29,131 bases of DNA from Thalassiosira profunda (lineage: Eukaryota; Bacillariophyta; Thalassiosirophyceae; Thalassiosirales; Thalassiosiraceae), in assembly GCA_036939355.1 (NCBI GenBank), contig JALLAP010000359.1, forward strand, positions 1 to 29,131, written 5' to 3'. The notes beneath the pieces are model-generated. The model did no database searches and was not told the DNA's origin. It saw only the letters and a program-made list of their open reading frames with translations. The translations under genes and the position numbers were made by a program. Within the stretch, counting starts at the first letter, position 1. Each line of letters starts with the position of its first letter. Positions 17,658 through 27,165 of this stretch are shown here, in pieces.

Positions 17658-20600
17658 CTAGATTCCCGGCGGACGAATGTTTATCTCCCTGGCCACTTCC
17701 CGGGCACGCTTTACCATACGCCTCCAGTCCATCAGCTCCCCGGCTATCATGATGTTGTCGCTCGGGACCGTGCCAAACTGCAGCGATTGAAAGGTGGTTA
17801 CGAAGTCACACGTGCCCCATCTGCTGCACCTCTCGCAGTTGCACCGAACGCTCCTTCTTGGTCCGTCGATGACGATCTTTACAAAGTCGCCAAGCTCACG
17901 AGGAGCTCTTACTTTTTCGCTCCTGTCTATGAACTTGAGCGTTTCTACTTCGCCCACGTCGAACATGTTGTTGTCGTATGCGAGCAGGCATTCGATGATA
18001 TCCTCGATGTCTGCATCCTCATCGAGGTCGATATCGATGTGAACGTCCGCACACAGATCTTCGTCTGGTATGTCGGCCGGTGGGCTATCGTCGCTCTTGT
18101 TCTTCTTCTTGTTCTTCTTCTTCGCCGTGTTGCCTCCGCTCGTCTTCTTGACATTGCCCCACTTGTCGATGTCATCTTGCTTTGCCTTCGCCTGCTTCAA
18201 TGATTCGATCGCAGCCACCTTCACCCTGCCCTTGGGTGGATTAACGACCCTTTGAGCCATTCGTAGGAGGTAAGAGTAGAGGTCTTCTCCTGGCTTCCTC
18301 GCCACAGTATGTAGACTGAGCGTAACTAGGACATGCTGTTTCAGCTCATCTCGTTCGTCAACAGTCAGGTTGCCCATAGCACCCAACCACTCTTGATATT
18401 TTGTGCTGGAAGGATCGACCGAGTTACTAGGCGTAATCGCCTGTTGTAGGCGTCCTGGCCACCACGATGACGCCTGCCTCGTTTCGTTCTTCATCTTCTT
18501 GATGAGTGTCAAAAGGAGGCTCGTCGAAGGAATCCAAACGACGAACGAGGCACTTGACACGCCGATGCACTGTTCCACTGATAGAACAGTGCGATCAGAA
18601 TCAGTGCAGGCCAAGTAGAGGAATTCAGCATCCGCGGCCGCACCCGGCGTCCACCGACTCAGGCGTCGGATGAAGTCGTAATGTTGGCTTGTGAGTGCGG
18701 GCTGTGTGGCAAATCTTTTCACACCACCCTCGAAGCCGCATTCACAGTTGAGCGCAACGGCCTCGAAGCAACGAACAAAGTTCTTTCGTTCGGCCCCACG
18801 TACGTTCTGGATGGAATCGATGAGCTTCTTCTTCTCGTTGCCGCCCACCCTCTCTCCGCCATTGTTGCTCCCGACCTGCCCTTGGTGATCGCTGGCCGCC
18901 CTCCCTCCGAGCAGCTTGGGGTTGCTTCGGTTGAGGTAGGTCTCGATGGTGTGGTCGTTCAAGTACTGCTCGTATTCCTCCAAGAGGATGTCAATGGCAA
19001 CGGCAAACGTCTCTGCGTCTGGAAGGTAATTGAACAAGACGAGCCTTGACATGATCTTCGAAACAACTTTCGCTGGGACCTTCAGCGTGTCGAGGAGGTA
19101 CCTCGGGAAGGAGCCCTTCCCACCGCGGTAACCGCCTCCGCGGGTGAGCGGCATACGAATGACGTGTGCAAAACATCGCCTCAAGTCAATCTCAGACAAG
19201 CCAACCGCAGCTCTCTGCCGATTAATGTTCTCCAGTGCACTCAGCAGGGCAGTGCCTCCGTCGGCTAGCATCGTGTTCACGGTGCCATCGTTTTCTTTCT
19301 CCACCAAATCAATCGCTTGGACCAGCAAACGCACCGCGGATGCTTCGTTCTCGGAAATGGCGATGATGTATGCCAGCGGCCAATACTTATGGAGGAAGTC
19401 AGATACCCCGGCATGCCCCACCTGCCATGGCACGGCGCTGTGCACGTGAAAGAAGTCTACTTCGATCTGCACAGATTTTTCGGTAAACATCTTCGTGGCT
19501 GCCTCGGCACGGTCCTTGGCGTCCCTGGGCATGAACAAGATATACGTGAAGACGCCCGGCGTTGCATCAACATCGCTGTCTACCACCCGGATGTGCTTCC
19601 ATACGTAGTCCTTCCAATCTTTGCTAGAGTAGTAGCGGTCTTGAGATTCTCCGACCGGTGCCTCTTCCGGCCGATCGGCACCAATTGCATCGGTGAGCAT
19701 GCCCAGAATCTCCTTCGCCACCTCCAACGTCATCTGCGGACCACCGGGTCCGCAGTTGAAGTATTTCGGGTTGTTGTCGACGAACTTTTGGAACGACTCC
19801 TTGAACTTGGCCCGGTGTGCTATCTGCGGACTGCTGCAGGGCAAGTTAGGAGCAGCGATCACCTGTTTGACGAAAAGGTCTGGGTTTCCCGGTATCCAAT
19901 TCTCGATACAGTACTCTTGCTGCGCAAGAGAGAGAGGGCCCGAGAGGGTCTGCTTTTTCTTGGCCGTGCCTTTGTCTTTGGTCTCCGACCTGAAGGCGTG
20001 ATGGTTTGTATGAGCGATGGGCACCTTCTGGCCATCGACAATGTTACACTTCACTAGCCCAACGATACCGCCCGGGACCCGTACAACTTTGAGCTGATAG
20101 TTGCAACTCTGCCCAGGGCAAGCTTTGCAGTATCCTTTGCAGGAGTACAGCGCCACGGTTTCCTGCTTGGGAATTTTGCGGGAGTGATACCTTGTGCTAT
20201 CCGTTTTAGACTTTTTGGAGATGTTCTTCTTGGAGTGCATTAGTAGGTGCTTTTGGAGGAACCCGGACGGCCCATGCACCGCGATCTCCTCTTCCTCGGT
20301 GTACTTCATTCGATCTACACTTCCAAGGGGTTTCCCATCGTCAATCGGGACGCAGCACTCGGGTATGACCTTGAAGAAAGGGTATGCTTTATGAACCTCA
20401 GGAGGGAGCTGCTGATAGAATGATTCGTGACCTCCTGAGGTTGGAGTGCCACGCCGGAATAACTCGTTGAGGGGTACGGGAGTGGCATACGACCCTGCAG
20501 CGGAAGAACCATTGGTATGACTCTGATGTGGCGTATTTGCAGCCGGGAAGACCTTGCCGGGCCTGGTGGTACGAGGCATGTTTGACGATGCAGTCGTATT

Positions 20601-21353
20601 GTTCACACTGGCAGCACCGGCACTAGCCGGGAACGAGCGATCACGATTATAGTTTGACGGTGCAATCGTACTGTTCGTTCTGGCACCACCAGCTCCAGCC
20701 AGGAACGAGCGTGGTGCACGATAACCGTTCAATCGATGTTGATGGTTCCCCTGATTCTGCAACGTCCGCGGTCCACCTGTACCGATGCTGACGGTGGAGC
20801 GTTGCTGATAATTGAGGTTGACTGCTCCAGCTCCAGCCGGAAACACATACTCCTGCTTGATGTCCAACGCCTCTTCCACCGACAACCAGGAATCGGGGAC
20901 GTCTTCGGCTCTCATCCCAACGGTTTCGGACAAAGACAACTTGAAGGGAGAACCAGCGTTGGCAACTGCACCGGTTTCATCTGTCTTGGCCGCGAGCGCC
21001 ACGATGTGATCTGGAATATCGATATCGTTCTTCTCAGCATCGACGTCAATTGCATCGGCGGCCGTGGCGGTCGGAGGAACGTTTGCATCGGCAGCTATGT
21101 GTTCAAAGGCCGAGCCGAGATCACGGACGTGCGTACGACGGGGCGACGAGTTCGTAGTCCATGAGCGATCCTTGCGTTTGTCTCTAGCAATCTGCATCTC
21201 CCCAAACGACGGGGACAAACAATCGTCATCGCCATCGTCGTTATTAGCTGCCCCGGCGTTGACCGTTGCTCCGAATGCGCCATTGAGGAATAGCGCTAGG
21301 CTAGCGTCGGAGTCGGCAGAGGACTCTCCATCGGAGGCATCGTCGTTAGGCAT
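17658..21353 (-). CDS. MULE-type transposase (1,231 aa)
   Basis: A single-exon frame from ATG 21353; the frame continues upstream only to a GTG. The first ~330 residues are acidic and low-complexity with Ala/Asn/Ser repeats. Residues ~403-452 form a Cys/His cluster (YSCKGYCKACPGQSCNYQL ... HTNHH) like the FLYWCH/WRKY-GCM1-type zinc fingers that precede MULE catalytic domains. The catalytic core has Asp633 (IEVDFFHVH), Asp698 (MLADGGTALLSALENI) and C727-x2-H730 (RRCFAHVIR), matching the MULE order D...D...C-x2-H. The third acidic residue was not assigned. A Lys-rich and an acidic stretch follow. The C-terminus has a SWIM-like CNCERCSRWGTC (1171-1182) where the usual final His is absent. The gene is intact and nearest the right end, first in the element's transcription order. 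Confidence 0.87.
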   Translation of the reverse strand: MPNDDASDGESSADSDASLALFLNGAFGATVNAGAANNDDGDDDCLSPSFGEMQIARDKRKDRSWTTNSSPRRTHVRDLGSAFEHIAADANVPPTATAADAIDVDAEKNDIDIPDHIVALAAKTDETGAVANAGSPFKLSLSETVGMRAEDVPDSWLSVEEALDIKQEYVFPAGAGAVNLNYQQRSTVSIGTGGPRTLQNQGNHQHRLNGYRAPRSFLAGAGGARTNSTIAPSNYNRDRSFPASAGAASVNNTTASSNMPRTTRPGKVFPAANTPHQSHTNGSSAAGSYATPVPLNELFRRGTPTSGGHESFYQQLPPEVHKAYPFFKVIPECCVPIDDGKPLGSVDRMKYTEEEEIAVHGPSGFLQKHLLMHSKKNISKKSKTDSTRYHSRKIPKQETVALYSCKGYCKACPGQSCNYQLKVVRVPGGIVGLVKCNIVDGQKVPIAHTNHHAFRSETKDKGTAKKKQTLSGPLSLAQQEYCIENWIPGNPDLFVKQVIAAPNLPCSSPQIAHRAKFKESFQKFVDNNPKYFNCGPGGPQMTLEVAKEILGMLTDAIGADRPEEAPVGESQDRYYSSKDWKDYVWKHIRVVDSDVDATPGVFTYILFMPRDAKDRAEAATKMFTEKSVQIEVDFFHVHSAVPWQVGHAGVSDFLHKYWPLAYIIAISENEASAVRLLVQAIDLVEKENDGTVNTMLADGGTALLSALENINRQRAAVGLSEIDLRRCFAHVIRMPLTRGGGYRGGKGSFPRYLLDTLKVPAKVVSKIMSRLVLFNYLPDAETFAVAIDILLEEYEQYLNDHTIETYLNRSNPKLLGGRAASDHQGQVGSNNGGERVGGNEKKKLIDSIQNVRGAERKNFVRCFEAVALNCECGFEGGVKRFATQPALTSQHYDFIRRLSRWTPGAAADAEFLYLACTDSDRTVLSVEQCIGVSSASFVVWIPSTSLLLTLIKKMKNETRQASSWWPGRLQQAITPSNSVDPSSTKYQEWLGAMGNLTVDERDELKQHVLVTLSLHTVARKPGEDLYSYLLRMAQRVVNPPKGRVKVAAIESLKQAKAKQDDIDKWGNVKKTSGGNTAKKKNKKKNKSDDSPPADIPDEDLCADVHIDIDLDEDADIEDIIECLLAYDNNMFDVGEVETLKFIDRSEKVRAPRELGDFVKIVIDGPRRSVRCNCERCSRWGTCDFVTTFQSLQFGTVPSDNIMIAGELMDWRRMVKRAREVAREINIRPPGI

Positions 21354-21746
21354 GACGACGGTCAGAGTCGATGAGAGGCAGGAGTGATGCCTTCTGCTTC
21401 TGGAGGGGGCCGGTGGCAGCACACGTGAGATATGTCTCTCGATGGCTCACGTAGGGGGCAAGGATGGTGAAACGAGGTATCAGCACAAGGAGAGTTGGTG
21501 AATTGAGTAATCATGCACTTTGATTTGGTGAAGTAAGTGAGCAAGCATTGCTGAGAGGGTGGAGGGTTTGCAGCGTGTTTTGCTTCTTGCTTTGGTGGAG
21601 GCAAAGTTTTTTGGCGGGAGTTTTCGATCTTGAATCTATTCCAATTGATTCCTACGTGACTAAATTTCAAACGAATTCAAATAAACAAGTACTAATTCCC
21701 ACGTACCATCCCTTTCTGAACAAGGAAACGGACAAGTCTCTACAAT
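21354..21746. promoter_or_regulatory. Right subterminal region, presumed transposase promoter
   Basis: This 393-bp stretch lies between the transposase ATG and the right inverted repeat, so it should contain the promoter and leader of the minus-strand gene set. The part 21600-21720 is AT-rich. No gene is supported here; the frames crossing it are short and lack motifs. Confidence 0.45.
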
Positions 21747-21814
21747 ACGTAGGAACTCTTATTCGGAGGGTGCGTATTGAAGGGAGGGGGGGGTGCGTAT
21801 TTCAGGGAATTTGC
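21747..21814 (-). repeat. Right terminal inverted repeat
   Basis: Its reverse complement starts GCAAATTCCCTGAAATACG and ends AGAGTTCCTACGT, aligning without gaps to the left repeat, including an equal run of eight C. The outer of its two CAATACGCACC-type subunits carries the substitutions. Confidence 0.9.
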
Positions 21815-21823
21815 GAAGTTGGA
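21815..21823. repeat. Right target-site duplication of the MULE element
   Basis: GAAGTTGGA, identical to 13797-13805. Taking out one copy and the element would give the uninterrupted ancestral site. Confidence 0.85.
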
Positions 21824-22158
21824 AGTAGATCCGCCCCCTCCCCCTCGCCCCCAAACCCCCGCTTATCACCGCTCCGGCAGCTGACGATGTGCAGGAGGTG
21901 CTCGCCGGCGTCGGCATCGGCGCGCTGTGGTTGGGGCCTGCGGTTTCGGGGGCTCGAGAGCGGCTGTAGAGTTGCAAAGCGTTCCTCTCACTCGATGGCG
22001 TGCTCGCGCACCTCTCGTGTTCGGGGGATTGCGAGGAGGTGCCTGGTAGGTGCTGCGAGAGACCACGGTGGGCATCCCCGTTCCATTGTCTCATAGGCAG
22101 GAGCGAAATCAGGGCAAACTACTAGGCGCTGAATGTATCTACCGCCTCGGCACCAATC
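21824..22158. other. Intergenic region right of the transposon
   Basis: A GC-rich 335-bp stretch with C-runs at 21831-21860. A short plus-strand frame (~21868-21969) has codon-like composition but no ATG-supported gene or recognisable motif. It presumably holds the promoter of the next gene. Confidence 0.45.
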
Positions 22159-23427
22159 ATGGACGGACGCAGCGATCTCCCTCGATTCGTCGAGATTGGC
22201 CAGGTCCCCCACCTGCCATTGGGGCGGTCCGAGGGATCGGAGCGATCCAAGGGATCCTCGCTCCTCCGGAGGGCCTCCTCGGGGAAGGCGGCCAGCGCCG
22301 ATGTCCGGGCCCCGTCCCTCTCGCGATTTGGATGGGTCGCCGAGCGGAGGAACGACGACGAGTCTTCGGCGCACCCCGAAGAGGGTGACCGCGACGCGTT
22401 GGACGAATCGAATCGATCTAACGTGGCGTCATGCTTCGCCGCTTGCTTCGCCACCGATCCGCCCTTCGCCGCGCTCGCCGACGAGGATACCACTTTGTAT
22501 AGTGGGCACAGCCACAGCAGCGCGGGCAGCCTGCACGGGGACGAGGACAAGTTGGCCGAGATTGCGGCGCTGGAAAAGAGGCTGCGGCAGCTGAAGGCGG
22601 AGGCTGCAACTGAACGAGCCAACAACCACCCCGCCAAAGAAGATAAAAAGGAGGAGGCGGTCGAGGTGGGATGGGAAGAACGAGAAGATTCCCACCATTT
22701 CTTTGTCGGTGATGGGAAGCCACCTCTGATCGCTTCCATCTCAAAGCCCCGCCAATTCAACGAACAGCCCGAAATTGACAACTGCTCCGTCGTTTCTGGT
22801 GCCATTTCATTGCCGGATTTAGGGCGCAATGCCACGACGGAAAGCACCCACGTCGAGTGCCAGCTGGCGAACAAAGATGTTTCAATCGCCATCGAGGAGC
22901 GGGAGGTAAATGCAAAGGAGAATGCATTGGAGGAAGAAGGCAACGAAGAGACAGAAGCTGCGAAGGACGATGTCGCCGTTCTGTCGATCCAGGGCGACGT
23001 TCCCGTGGAGGCGGTGATATTGGAGAAGCCTCAGGGGGGCGCGGGTTCTGCGGTGCAACACTCCGCCTGGTACGAAGCGGACAAGGGCGAATGGTCAGTC
23101 CCCACGTCAGTCTCTATTGACCCTAATCGGGAAGGAACCGTCGAGAGCTGGTCAACAGCAACACTGCCCAGTATCAATAGCAGAACGAAGAAGGTGGGCC
23201 CCGCGGTGGCAGTGAAGAGATTGCTCTCTGCCGTCCAAAGAAACGCGCCGATTCCGGAAGAAATATCGTTCATAGAACAGACGGGCACTTCTCATTCTCT
23301 TGGGGCGGTGGCCGAGGACGAATGCGAAGCAAAGGAGGAGAACGGAGAAGAGTTGATCACGCTCGCGGTGTGGCAGCCCCGGAAGCACTGCGAAACGATG
23401 CACTTGCGTAGAGGCAGGGGGCACTAG
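22159..23427 (+). CDS. Acidic hypothetical protein with a short coiled coil
   Basis: A 422-aa open frame from ATG 22159 to TAG, without visible introns. I do not recognise the family. The N-terminal ~100 residues are Ser/Arg/Asp-rich and probably disordered. Around residues 130-160 a heptad-like Leu/Ala/Glu/Lys segment (LAEIAALEKRLRQLKAEAA) predicts a short coiled coil. The rest is strongly acidic (Glu-rich: NALEEEGNEETEAAKDD), with scattered short hydrophobic strands. No transmembrane segment or signal peptide is seen. GC-rich third positions and the long open frame support coding. It is convergent with the receptor gene, with 96 bp between the stop codons. It may be a scaffold or regulatory protein, but no function can be assigned. 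Confidence 0.6.
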   Translation: MDGRSDLPRFVEIGQVPHLPLGRSEGSERSKGSSLLRRASSGKAASADVRAPSLSRFGWVAERRNDDESSAHPEEGDRDALDESNRSNVASCFAACFATDPPFAALADEDTTLYSGHSHSSAGSLHGDEDKLAEIAALEKRLRQLKAEAATERANNHPAKEDKKEEAVEVGWEEREDSHHFFVGDGKPPLIASISKPRQFNEQPEIDNCSVVSGAISLPDLGRNATTESTHVECQLANKDVSIAIEEREVNAKENALEEEGNEETEAAKDDVAVLSIQGDVPVEAVILEKPQGGAGSAVQHSAWYEADKGEWSVPTSVSIDPNREGTVESWSTATLPSINSRTKKVGPAVAVKRLLSAVQRNAPIPEEISFIEQTGTSHSLGAVAEDECEAKEENGEELITLAVWQPRKHCETMHLRRGRGH

Positions 23428-23523
23428 CGCATCGTTTCTGACCGAATACCCCGACTTCACACCATTGTGCGTATTGCTTCTCTGGTCTATTGTACATTGC
23501 TACCTACTCTCAAGCGTTGCTGC

Positions 23524-26500
23524 CTACACAGGGACCGCTACGTCGGGAAGAATTGATTCATCTGAATGCTCTCGCTCCAGCTCCTCCTCCCTTTCCAACT
23601 CGTCGCTCTCGAACCCCTCCTTGTTCTTCCTGACTGACGCCAAGAACGCGGGGTCGACGTTGACAGTCAGGCCTGAAATACGAAGGCCAGTGCTCCTCGA
23701 CGAGCTGGTGTTTGTGTACCCCGCTGTCCGGTTGCTCGCCTGGACCTTTCTTTGGATGCGTGCCTTCCTTATTTGCAGCAGTACGGGGACGAAGATGATG
23801 CACAGCATCGACATGCATATCGCAAAGAGTAGAGCCACTTGGATGAAGTACCTTGGGCNGGACGAAGATGATGCACAGCATCGACATGCATATCGCAAAG
23901 AGTAGAGCCACTTGGATGAAGTACCTTGGGCGTGTATTGTCTGGGTCTATGAGGAAGAGCACCGGAACGCCCACGACCAGGAGCTGCAGCCAGCTGTACA
24001 GGGCGATACCGACGATTTTGGTCTCCGAGAATTCGTCGCTGATATTGCGAGCCTTCCAGGCCTGGTAAGCAGTGGCGATCAGCGCGCAGATGTTCAACAC
24101 CAGGATGACAATGAAGAAGGCGTTGGCTGAAGAAGGATCGGAGCCTGAGCACATTCCGTACGTGTTCCACGGCGTGCCGAGCATGTGAAATCGCTGCCAC
24201 GTTAGCGGATCCACAAACGTCCATGTCAGAAGTATGACGACGTTGAGAGCGAAGAGAACAAGCATTGGCTTTGCACTGCGGGTTAGATGCATCAGAAAGA
24301 GATGAGCGCATCGTGAGCTGACATCCATGAACGAAACAGGTCCAAACTGAGATTTACTCACACGTCCTTGGCGTGGACTTGCACTCTCCTCAATGGAGCG
24401 CCGGAGTTGAACAGCCGGTTTATCCGCCAGAGCTTTGCAAATAAAGCACTGACTGCAACACTGAAGCCGAGGCAGATGAGCCACGGGACGGCCATGCATT
24501 TCACGTCGCATCCCTCTTGAGAGGCAATCTCATCATCGATGGACATGGGGATCATTGCCGATCCCATGACCAGCACACCAAGGCAAAGGAGGCCAAGAAA
24601 GATGGGCTGCAAAGCCTTAACGATGGTCTGACTCCGATTGAAGAGGACGAATGCGGCGAAGGAGACGGAAGTAACAGCGACGATTCCAAAGAGGGTGAAG
24701 CCGACCGCGCGGATCGAGCCGAGCTGGTTCAGGTCCTCAGTGGGTAGCACCCTCAGCGTGATATCGAACGTCGCGTCCTGACCAACGCATCCAGGATAAT
24801 CCTCGCCGTCCAACACGCCGAAACCAATTGTCACGTAGACAGTTCCTTCATCCAATCCGCGGGGATTGGCAAGCATCCTAAGAGGCAGGCTGTCGCCCGG
24901 GCCCAGCGTGGAAGACTTGGCTCCATTGTACAGCCCATAAGACGACTCGAGCACGAGCCAGTCCGGGAGATTCTTGGGGATCACAGCGACGCTGTATTGC
25001 TCGTGGTTCTTCAGAACGATTGTATCTTCCTCGATGGCGATGGCGTCGTCGTAGGCATCGAGGCGACTCGTGACCTCGAACTCGATCTTCTGCTTGGAGA
25101 ATGTCACGTCGAAGTCGACGGGACACGAGAGGCAGGTCTCGATGTCTCCCTTCCAGTACGTTCCGGGTCGGCAGGTGTCCTCGGTGTGAACGAGGTTCAT
25201 CAACTCGGTGGCATCCGTGTCGTTGGTCAGCCTGCCTTGCGTCTGGGTATCGTACATGAGGTCTTGGCTGGTCGTGGCGCTCAGATAATCGGCAACCATC
25301 TCTTGGAAGAGAACGCTCTCGATCTTGCCCGGCTGCTCGCCCTCGACGACCAGCGTGTCGCTGCCCAAGAGGTTGGGATAGGGAGTGTACGCGCTGCAGA
25401 GGTAACTATCTGTTGCAAATTTGTACGTCTTGAGGCGATCGATAGGCTCGAAGGAGTCCAACGCCTTGTTGAAGACCTGGACATCAACGACGCGAGACGG
25501 AGTCATCTCGGTGTTGTACGTCACCTTCAGGCCGGAGACTTGAAGCAGCCTGCCTCCATCGTCCGTATCCACGCCCTCGAACGTCGACACGGACATGGAA
25601 TAGTTGAGCAGCTGGAAGAGGTGCACACCATTCATGACTCCAGAGCACAAGTTATTCGGAAAAGGCAGAGCGGACCAAACATCAGCCACTGATACTTGGC
25701 CCTCTGGCCAGCCGGGGCCTCGGACCCCGCCGGAGGTGATGAACGCCACGTCAGCCTCGGCATACCATCGTGCGGCATCAGTGAACAGATTACCGACGCT
25801 GCATTCGCCTGACTTGCAGGGGCGGTAGTCAGAGGAGTCCCTCGTAACAGGCATGTGCTTGGAGTGGCCTACCACTGGGTTGTTCTGGAGGGCCACGTCG
25901 GCCTGGGCTCGTAACGCTAGAATCTCCGCCTTGTAAGTCTCGTCCTTGTACTCCTCGGGCAGCGGGTCGAGCGGGACGGTCATGAACTCGGCGTCCACGA
26001 GCTTGGGCATGAATGAGTCCTCTTCTGTGGACACGGAGAGCTTGTGGTGGAAGTAGTCGCGGCTGCCCCAACGGTGGCTCGCCACCCAGATGCCGTCGAC
26101 CAACGTGGGGACCTCGTACTCGGCAAAGTTTCCGCCGGTATCGATGACCATGGCCGGGCGATGCTCTTGGGGCAAGTCCAGCATTCCTTGGAGGAACTCC
26201 ACAAACTGATCCGAGTCGTCAGAGTGATAGACGACTGGCAGCCAGCATCTGGGCGATGACCCGTCCTGCCCGGAGACAGGCGAAGTATCTTCCATGAAGA
26301 AGCCTTCTAGCGAACCCAGCCAATCAGGGCTGACTTGGAGGTCCCTGATCCCTCCATCACTCGAGAGGCATCCATTGTCCTCGTTGGTCTTTCGAACGTA
26401 TCGTAGCGTGCCCAGCGCCGACTCGATTTGGGGCGTGTTCAGCTCCTCTTCACTCTTGGATATCGAAAGAACGGCTAGGCCAGTGTCCTGGTCAAAGTGC

Positions 26501-27165
26501 ACCGCCTCGGTGAACGGATGCCACGAGTTCTGCGGAGGAACTGAAGCAGAAGTGATAGATTGCAATGAGATGAGTTTGTAGCATATCAATGCATGTGATA
26601 TGCGTATGAATGCATACGCTATGCATTTCAGATGCGCAGATGCCATCGATCTCAACTCACCTCCCACATTCGTCAACAGGAGCGGCATCTCGTGCGTCTG
26701 GAGATACGAAATGTCCTGACTCGAGACGTCATAGTCGAGCTTGTTCTGGAGCAAGATCGACGGGCTGGACGCGAAGACTTCCAACCCCATCAGCTCGTTG
26801 AGGATCAGCCTGTTCACCGACAGCCCCAGCGGATGCATGTGGACGAAGGCTGGCGCGCAGACGGATGACACAAGATGTGAGCAAGATCATGTATCTAAGT
26901 TGCAAATAAGTTGCAAGCGCATTAGCCCCGGCCAAGGCCCAGATCGCAGCGCGCATCTCTCACCGTTGTTCTTGTCGAGCAATTGGAAAAGGACCGCCGG
27001 ATCCTCGCCGCGGTGATGGCGGAGCATGGCGCGGAACGCCGCCGCGCCGCCCCGGCACGTCGGGTCGGACGGCTCGGCGCATTGGTGGAGGAGGCCCGAG
27101 AGGAGGGGCGCCCACGACGTCGCGAGGACGACGGTCTTGACGAGCGAGGTGGCGGCGTCGATCAT
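23524..27165 (-). CDS. Class C GPCR-like receptor with a degenerate 5'-nucleotidase ectodomain
   Basis: Four exons: 27165-26964, 26849-26661, 26540-24362 and 24275-23524. Introns of 114, 120 and 86 nt all have GTGAG donors and keep phase. Disregarding one copy of the 72-bp duplication around the N gives ~1,082 aa. A possible signal peptide is followed by a 5'-nucleotidase-like fold: CRGGAAAFRAML, PLLLTNVG and, in the C-terminal domain, GNLFTDAARW...SGGVRGPGWPEG...LPFPNNL. The usual metal motifs are replaced: FQLLDKNN where GDQF is expected, LQNKLDYD where GNHEFD is expected, VIDTGGN where GHTH is expected. A Cys-rich CRPGTYW...CLSCP linker (~586) and a beta-rich region lead to seven transmembrane segments (~740-1000). 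FAKLWRINRLF after TM3 is typical of GABA-B-like receptors. The C-terminal tail is acidic. Ligand sensing without catalysis is an inference. Confidence 0.82.
23787..23931. repeat. 72-bp perfect direct duplication around a single N (assembly gap)
   Basis: 23787-23858 and 23860-23931 are identical 72-base blocks starting GGACGAAGATGATGC and ending TACCTTGGGC, joined by one N at 23859. The block encodes part of TM7. The 73 extra bases break the receptor frame, while a single copy reads straight through. Two unmerged contig ends are the simplest explanation. Confidence 0.9.

Larger units (their letters stand above)
13806..21814 (-). mobile_element. Complete 8,009-bp Mutator-like DNA transposon with three genes
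   Basis: The element is bounded by ~68-bp terminal inverted repeats with five mismatches and by a perfect 9-bp target-site duplication. All three internal genes read from the minus strand: a MULE-type transposase nearest the right end, then a helix-turn-helix-like protein, then an unknown protein. All three frames are intact, so the element may be autonomous or only recently silenced. It lies 145 bp after the stop codon of the cyclophilin-like gene and 335 bp before the next plus-strand start, so it interrupts no gene. Superfamily assignment rests on the transposase motif order and the 9-bp duplication together. Confidence 0.88.

Noticed and set aside
13806..21814. Possibility that the matching ends are just scattered copies of an intergenic repeat
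   Set aside because: The copies are inverted, end at the same base, and are flanked by an exact 9-bp direct repeat, which a random pair would not show.
24997..25692. 231-codon plus-strand frame opposite the receptor gene
   Set aside because: Shadow of the nucleotidase-like exon; the minus strand carries clear domain motifs.
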